Shown here: positions 6,432-9,762 of the stretch, piece by piece | Position numbering within the stretch: the first letter of the stretch is position 1 | How the letters are laid out: the number at the start of each line of letters is the position of its first letter | Assembly: GCA_025455595.1 (NCBI GenBank) | Contig: JALOMD010000051.1 | Coordinates: 1-9,762 of the forward strand | Origin: Cytophagales bacterium | GTDB taxonomy: Bacteria; Bacteroidota; Bacteroidia; Cytophagales; 172606-1 | Reading direction: 5' to 3' | DNA: 9,762 nt | Made by a program: the position numbers and the translations under genes | The notes under the pieces: generated by a model | The model's input: only the letters and a program-made list of their open reading frames with translations | Databases searched by the model: none | Told to the model about the DNA's origin: nothing

Positions 6432-7010
6432 ATGCAGGTATTTAAGAATTATCTCGAACGATTCGCCAAACTGAACCAAGAGGAATGGAAACTCATTGAG
6501 TCGAAAGTAAAAACGGCTACGCTTGAAAAAGGCGAGTACTTTCTGCGGCAAGGCGAAGTGAATAAAAAGCTTGGTTTCATCAGAAGCGGTGTGTGTCGGT
6601 ACACGTTTTTGAACGAACAGGACGAGGAAATTACCAAGTATTTTATCCGGGAACAACAATGGCTCAGTGGCGGCGAAAGTTTCACCCAGCAGATTCCGTC
6701 TGAAAACAGCATTCAAGCCTTAACAGACACAGAAATTTACGTCATTCATTACGACCGCTACCGGCAGTTGTTCAGTGAAATCAGAGACTGGGCTGTTTTG
6801 ATTCAGCGGATTACTGAATTTTCATTTGCCGAAAAAGTGAAAAACATCAGTCCGATGCTTTCACAGGATGCCCGCACCCGCTACGAGAATTTTCTGCGCA
6901 CCCAACCCGACGTGGTGCAGCGCGTGTCGCTGGGCCACGTGGCGAGCTACTTGGGCATCACGCAACAGTCGCTGAGCCGGCTGCGGCGCGATTTGGCGCA
7001 ACAGGCGTAG
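6432..7010 (+). CDS. Crp/Fnr family transcriptional regulator (2)
   Basis: Regulator of 192 aa with a cyclic-nucleotide-binding fold (about 20-118), dimerisation helix (about 120-145) and C-terminal helix-turn-helix containing VASYLGITQQSLSRLRRD. It is a paralogue of the regulator at 4944-5513; the stretch from NISPML onward is nearly parallel in both. As there, the cAMP pocket signature is missing, with SENSIQAL in its place, so the ligand is unknown. The ATG at 6432 was chosen; an in-frame TTG at 6366 would overlap the hydrolase gene and add residues unlike the family. Spacing to the hydrolase stop is 47 bases, which allows co-transcription, though the gap holds TTTG words and ATACTATTTTTT directly against the ATG. 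No copy of the TTTGyCATTTGGCAAA palindrome is found near it, so its targets may differ from those of regulator 1. Confidence 0.92.
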   Translation: MQVFKNYLERFAKLNQEEWKLIESKVKTATLEKGEYFLRQGEVNKKLGFIRSGVCRYTFLNEQDEEITKYFIREQQWLSGGESFTQQIPSENSIQALTDTEIYVIHYDRYRQLFSEIRDWAVLIQRITEFSFAEKVKNISPMLSQDARTRYENFLRTQPDVVQRVSLGHVASYLGITQQSLSRLRRDLAQQA

Positions 7011-7070
7011 TGACGAATCGTTGCGGATTATCCGTAAATATTCGTTAGGGTTACTTTAGGTTGATTATCA

Positions 7071-7092
7071 GCGTCCCGACAAGTCGGGACGC
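7071..7092. repeat. 10-bp inverted repeat with 2-base centre
   Basis: Arms GCGTCCCGAC (7071-7080) and GTCGGGACGC (7083-7092) flank AA. It lies 60 bases after the regulator 2 stop. No T-run follows closely, so it is more likely a palindromic repeat than a terminator. Its CCGACAAGTCGG core also occurs at 964-975. Confidence 0.7.
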
Positions 7093-7106
7093 TTCATAGA
7101 ACAAAA

Positions 7107-7121
7107 TTTTAAACAACCTCT
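7107..7121. repeat. 15-base repeat, copy 2
   Basis: Exact second copy of TTTTAAACAACCTCT found at 3838-3852. Here it follows the 7071-7092 palindrome and is preceded by AAAATTTT, giving an AT-rich stretch before the promoter module at 7151. Confidence 0.65.
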
Positions 7122-7150
7122 TACGGTTCAATTTTCCGAGACTTTTGCTG

Positions 7151-7199
7151 TTTTTTTAACATTTGTGAAAAATCGCCTTCCGAAAGCTCAGTTACTTTG
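7151..7199 (+). promoter_or_regulatory. Promoter-like module, copy 2 (extended SDR gene)
   Basis: T7 (7151-7157), AACATTTG (7158-7165), TGAAAAATCG (7166-7175) and GTTACTTTG (7191-7199), 42 bases before the SDR ATG. First A to last G is 41 bases, identical to copies 1 and 3. TTACTTTG fits the TAnnTTTG -7 consensus with one difference. Confidence 0.65.
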
Positions 7200-7200
7200 T

Positions 7201-7233
7201 GTCAATCAATTATTTTTTTCACAGTTGATTGAC
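7201..7233 (+). promoter_or_regulatory. 5' leader hairpin before extended SDR gene
   Basis: Arms GTCAATCAA (7201-7209) and TTGATTGAC (7225-7233) pair perfectly over 9 bp around a T-rich 15-base loop, ending seven bases before the ATG at 7241. It starts right after the -7 element, so only part may be in the RNA. Copy 3 of the promoter is also followed by a hairpin beginning with AATCAA. Confidence 0.45.
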
Positions 7234-7240
7234 AGACCCC

Positions 7241-8233
7241 ATGAAAAACTTAGTAACCGGAGCCAACGGACACCTTGGCAACAATGTAGTGCGTTACCTG
7301 TTAGCGCAGGGCGAAGAAGTAATAGCCGGGGTGCGCAACACCCAACAAACGGCACCGTTTGTCGGGCTGTCTTGCACCTTGAAGCGAACAGACCTGCTGG
7401 ACGTACAAAGCCTTGACGCGGCCCTCGAAGGCGTGGACGTGCTGTACCAAGTGGCGGCGGTGTTCAAGCGATGGGCCAAAAACCCGCAGAAAGACATCAT
7501 TGAACCCAACATCAAAGGCACTGAAAACATACTCCGGGCCGCCGCCCGGGCCGGTGTGAAAAAGGTGGTGTATGTGAGTTCGATGACCACGTTGGATGAT
7601 ACAAAACTGCCTTTGGACGGCAGCACTTGGAACCCCATCGGGCCGGAAAGTCCGTATCCGTATTCCAAAACCGAGTCGGAGAAAGTGGCGCATCGGTTGG
7701 GCAAAGAACTGGGACTGGACATTTCGTTCATCCTGCCGTCTGCCATTGTCGGGCCTCATTTTCAGGCCATTACACCCTCCCTCAAAGGCCTCTTTGCCGA
7801 CCCGTTTTACAAGAAAACGCCTTTCAATCCCAACTTTTACTTTCTCACCGTAGATGCCCGCGACGTAGCCAAAGCATGCTTGCTGGCTGCCCGTAAAGGC
7901 AAAAACGGCGAACGATACGTGATTTCGCTGGAACAGCCGCTCGGTTTTGCCCAGATTTTTGAGCATCTGCAAAAGCAATTTCCCGACAGAAAATACAAGT
8001 TGCCGCCGCAGGTTTCCAAGACGGCGCTGCAACTGGTGGCGTGGCTGTCCGAAACCGGAGCCAACCTGACCGGCAAAGAGCCACTGCTGACGGTAGCCGA
8101 TGCCAAGGAGTTCTACGGGCTGTTCCCAACAGCCAACATCGCCAAAGCCCGGCAAGACTTGGGTTTTGACCCCATGCCCCTGGAAACCTCACTAACCGAT
8201 ACATTCCGCTACCTAAGTCAAATGCCCAACTGA
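7241..8233 (+). CDS. Extended SDR, NAD(P)-dependent epimerase/dihydroflavonol reductase-like
   Basis: Extended short-chain dehydrogenase/reductase of 330 aa, cytoplasmic. It begins MKNLVTGANGHLG, with the extended-SDR TGxxGxxG at 6-13. A DLLD segment (51-54), YVSSM (111-115) and YPYSK with Y139 and K143 give the nucleotide-binding and catalytic parts. INxxGTxN-like PNIKGTENIL (89-98) and the FLTVDARDVAKACLLA region are typical of dihydroflavonol-4-reductase-like and 3-beta-HSD-like members, which reduce or oxidise ketone/alcohol groups on diverse substrates; the substrate here is unknown. Length matches the family. The ATG at 7241 was chosen over an in-frame TTG at 7229 that lies in the leader hairpin. 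It has its own promoter-like module and probably forms a single-gene unit, since 674 bases follow before the next gene. Confidence 0.9.
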   Translation: MKNLVTGANGHLGNNVVRYLLAQGEEVIAGVRNTQQTAPFVGLSCTLKRTDLLDVQSLDAALEGVDVLYQVAAVFKRWAKNPQKDIIEPNIKGTENILRAAARAGVKKVVYVSSMTTLDDTKLPLDGSTWNPIGPESPYPYSKTESEKVAHRLGKELGLDISFILPSAIVGPHFQAITPSLKGLFADPFYKKTPFNPNFYFLTVDARDVAKACLLAARKGKNGERYVISLEQPLGFAQIFEHLQKQFPDRKYKLPPQVSKTALQLVAWLSETGANLTGKEPLLTVADAKEFYGLFPTANIAKARQDLGFDPMPLETSLTDTFRYLSQMPN

Positions 8234-8400
8234 TAGGTACAAAGTCGTTAGTCGTCAGTCAAAATCAAATTACAAACAGCAGAAGAAATTTCTATAAGAA
8301 AAGGCGTTTTATTCAAAAAACGCTCAAAACGAAGCTTCCATCTGCCGAGGTCTGTGGCACACTATACTGTGGTGTATTTGAATTTGCGCGTTAATTGAAC

Positions 8401-8458
8401 CGTCATTGCGAGCGGAACGAAAGCCTGCCCCGATTCGTCGGGGTGAAGCGTGGCAATC
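8401..8458. repeat. CGTCATTGCGAG...GGCAATCTC dispersed repeat
   Basis: Starts CGTCATTGCGAGCGGAACGA and ends GGCAATC. ATTGC (8405-8409) pairs with GCAAT (8453-8457), and CCCCGA/TCGGGG (8428-8433, 8438-8443) closes a TTCG loop. Sequences of this form are widespread as short non-coding repeats in many bacterial genomes, and their translation commonly gives spurious peptides with HCERNE, as here. Function in this genome is unknown. Confidence 0.75.
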
Positions 8459-8605
8459 TCTCACGGAGTTACGCGCATCTCATCGCGCTGTCGGCCTGTG
8501 CGCCACAGGCTTGGGTGGAAATAGTATCTTTTCAAAAGACGAAACCTGCCTGTTTCACCTACCGGCCACAGACAAGCGGCTGAAATTTAACAAGTAGAAT
8601 TCCTG

Positions 8606-8655
8606 TTTTTTTTAACAATTGTGAAAAATCGGCAACTGCCTGTGCCGTTACTTTG
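8606..8655 (+). promoter_or_regulatory. Promoter-like module, copy 3
   Basis: T8 (8606-8613), AACAATTG (8614-8621), TGAAAAATCG (8622-8631) and GTTACTTTG (8647-8655), with the same 41-base spacing as the other two copies. TTAACAATTGTGAA is near-palindromic. Unlike the others, the next solid gene starts 253 bases away, so it drives either a long leader for the beta-barrel gene or a separate small transcript. Confidence 0.6.
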
Positions 8656-8678
8656 AATCAATCCCTGACGGATTGATT
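8656..8678 (+). promoter_or_regulatory. Hairpin right after promoter copy 3
   Basis: Arms AATCAATCC (8656-8664) and GGATTGATT (8670-8678) pair perfectly over 9 bp with a 5-base loop, directly after the -7 element. If transcription starts 5-8 bases past CTTTG, most of it forms the 5' end of the RNA. Confidence 0.5.
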
Positions 8679-8693
8679 TTGACACAGAAAAAC

Positions 8694-8720
8694 AAGGCAA
8701 TGCGGCAGGTTTTGCCTTTT
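8694..8720 (+). terminator. Weak terminator or attenuator candidate
   Basis: Arms AAGGCAA (8694-8700) and TTGCCTT (8712-8718) with an 11-base loop, running into TTTT (8717-8720). The stem is short and the T-run is brief. It would end a transcript of about 60 bases from promoter copy 3. Confidence 0.3.
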
Positions 8721-8776
8721 GCAGAGATACTATTTTTCCAAACTAAAACCATTTTCTATTAACAAATTCCTTGTAA

Positions 8777-8827
8777 GTTAATCAGTAGCGTTTTAGGCAT
8801 TTTTCGCTCAAAACGCCGCTGATTAAC
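8777..8827. repeat. 51-base hairpin, GCGTTTTGGGCA family copy 4
   Basis: Outer arms GTTAATCAG (8777-8785) and CTGATTAAC (8819-8827) pair perfectly; inner arms around GCGTTTTAGGC (8788-8798) and GCTCAAAACGC (8806-8816) pair with one mismatch and one wobble. The inner part belongs to the family at 855, 3590 and 3812; the outer stem is unique to this copy. Confidence 0.7.
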
Positions 8828-8907
8828 TCTGTAAAATGAACGAGCCTTTTAACTAATCAATCAACGTTCTATCTGTCTATTTTATAGAAACAGTAATTCA
8901 TTTGTCT

Positions 8908-9537
8908 ATGAAAAAATTGCCTGTCATACTGCTTGCACTTATGTGTCAATTTGTGTTTGCGCAAGCCAACGAACGTACAGTTCCCGCAAAATCGGCGAAA
9001 CCTGTCAAAGACAGAGTTTCATTTTTTGCCGAACTCAATCCTGTTTCGTTAATCCCCATTACCGGCGACGGAGCTTTGAACGCGGGTGTCGGCGTGTTTT
9101 TTCCCAAACAGCGGCTCAGTATTTCTGTTGGCGGCAACACGCCGGTGCAACTCAACGACTTATCGGCTCGCACGCTGTTTAGCAACGGCGAGAATCTGAA
9201 TGTGTATTGGAACGGGGAGGTGAATATGATCGTGCGTTACCACTTTGCCAGAGAAAACCGTTTTTCAGGTTTGGTGGCACTGGCCGGGCTGGGCTACGAA
9301 GGATTTCAAATCAGTCGGCTCAACAACCCGATTAACACCAATGTGAACAACAATTGGTTTGCCGGCGTGGGTTTGGGTTATACAGTGTTTCTGTTTGGTG
9401 GCAAAGTTTACCTAACGCCAGGCCTGAGAACGGTATTTCTGTTAGACAATTCCGGACAGAGAACCATTGACGGTGTGAATTATGACTACAACTGGGGATT
9501 TTTCCTTCCAGACATCCGCATCGGGGTCAAATTCTGA
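8908..9537 (+). CDS. Outer-membrane beta-barrel protein, function unknown
   Basis: Protein of 209 aa with a clear signal peptide (1-18, cleavage VFA/Q). The mature part is made of alternating strands rich in Gly and aromatics, for example NAGVGVFF, RLSISVGG, GEVNMIVRYHF, LVALAGLGYEGFQI, FAGVGLGYTVFLFGG and KVYLTPGLRTVFLL, and it ends IRIGVKF with a terminal Phe, the usual signal for outer-membrane barrel assembly. The size suits a barrel of about eight strands. No substrate or receptor motif is seen, so no specific function is assigned. The ATG at 8908 was chosen over an in-frame TTG six bases earlier. The Cys at position 13 of the signal peptide lacks a proper lipobox and is not taken as a lipidation site. 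Confidence 0.8.
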   Translation: MKKLPVILLALMCQFVFAQANERTVPAKSAKPVKDRVSFFAELNPVSLIPITGDGALNAGVGVFFPKQRLSISVGGNTPVQLNDLSARTLFSNGENLNVYWNGEVNMIVRYHFARENRFSGLVALAGLGYEGFQISRLNNPINTNVNNNWFAGVGLGYTVFLFGGKVYLTPGLRTVFLLDNSGQRTIDGVNYDYNWGFFLPDIRIGVKF

Positions 9538-9615
9538 TGCCTGTTAAAACGTTTGGGGTTTCGGCTCTGATAGGGATACTATTTTTTAGACTGAAGGTAA
9601 AGTGTCTCCATGCAG

Positions 9616-9644
9616 CGGTAGCTTGCCCTATTGGTAAGTTGCCG
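9616..9644 (+). other. Wobble-rich RNA hairpin candidate
   Basis: Arms 9616-9627 and 9633-9644 pair over 12 bp around a 5-base loop; three of the pairs are G-T, which pair in plus-strand RNA but not in the opposite strand. This hints at selection for RNA structure in the 185-base gap between the barrel gene and the next gene. Type of RNA unknown. Confidence 0.35.
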
Positions 9645-9722
9645 CCAGAGTCGAATACACAAACACACAGGATTAACTGATAACCTATCGAAGCGTCAAA
9701 ACTGCCATCAATATTTCTTTCT

Positions 9723-9762
9723 ATGAAAATCCTGAAAAAAACACTACAAATCACGGGCCGCG
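9723..9762 (+). CDS. Start of unidentified gene (3' end cut by window)
   Basis: An ATG followed by 12 full codons reads MKILKKTLQITGR and stays open to the window edge. The basic start is like that of proteins with an N-terminal membrane segment or signal peptide, such as large AsmA/TamB-type envelope proteins, but too little is visible to name it. TCTATGAAAA at the start matches that of the barrel gene at 8908. Confidence 0.4.
   Translation, partial: MKILKKTLQITGR

Larger units (their letters stand above)
8234..8907. other. 674-base intergenic region with repeats and a possible leader/small RNA
   Basis: No convincing protein gene. In order: a small hairpin GCGTTTT/AAAACGC (8304-8323), a GTCATTGCGAG-type element (8401-8458), a 7-bp hairpin GCCTGTG/CACAGGC (8494-8510), a promoter-like module (8606-8655), two hairpins after it (8656-8678, 8694-8718), a 51-base hairpin (8777-8827) and an AT-rich stretch before the beta-barrel gene. 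CGCTCAAAACG occurs at both 8321-8331 and 8805-8815. Confidence 0.6.

Noticed and set aside
8395..8597. 62-63 codon open frames containing HCERNE
   Set aside because: They lie over the CGTCATTGCGAG repeat, which often gives such spurious peptides.
8700..8762. 20-codon ORF after promoter copy 3
   Set aside because: It is too short to support as a gene without conservation; it is kept only as part of a finding.

Overview
The window looks like chromosomal DNA of a Bacteroidota bacterium, most likely a free-living polymer degrader of the Cytophagales/Saprospiria/Chitinophagales kind. The support is a glycoside hydrolase ending in a type A T9SS sorting domain, Crp/Fnr regulators of the short non-cAMP type common in this phylum, promoter -7 elements ending in CTTTG (compare TAnnTTTG), no clear Shine-Dalgarno sequences, and a candidate surface-export signal after a lipoprotein cysteine. 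Base composition is near 50% G+C, and no gene stands out as foreign.

Left part (1-3353): two plus-strand beta-1,4-glucan hydrolases. The first, cut at the window edge, is a GH12 lipoprotein. The second is a complete 733-aa GH9 endoglucanase with signal peptide, Ig-like domain, catalytic domain and T9SS C-terminal domain. They probably act together on cellulose or xyloglucan at the cell surface but reach it by different routes. The 376 bases between them hold strong hairpins, so a shared transcript is not assumed. A run of ten A lies in the linker between the GH9 catalytic and sorting domains.

Middle (3354-7010): a 577-base gene-free, repeat-rich stretch is followed by two minus-strand genes, a protochlorophyllide-reductase-like SDR and a Crp/Fnr regulator. 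Divergent from these are a metallo-beta-lactamase-fold hydrolase and a second, paralogous Crp/Fnr regulator. The first regulator and the SDR each carry nearly the same 16-bp palindrome upstream, which suggests autoregulation and a small regulon.

Right part (7011-9762): an extended NAD(P)-dependent SDR (dihydroflavonol-reductase-like), a 674-base gene-free region full of hairpins and repeats, a small outer-membrane beta-barrel protein, and the first 13 codons of another gene at the edge.

The most notable non-coding signals are three copies of a promoter-like module (T-run, AACAWTTG, then CTTTG at one fixed spacing) before the hydrolase, the extended SDR and a possible leader or small RNA; a dispersed hairpin family built on GCGTTTTGGGCA; and short recurring intergenic motifs. 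I see no CRISPR array, rRNA, tRNA, transposase or recognisable defence system.
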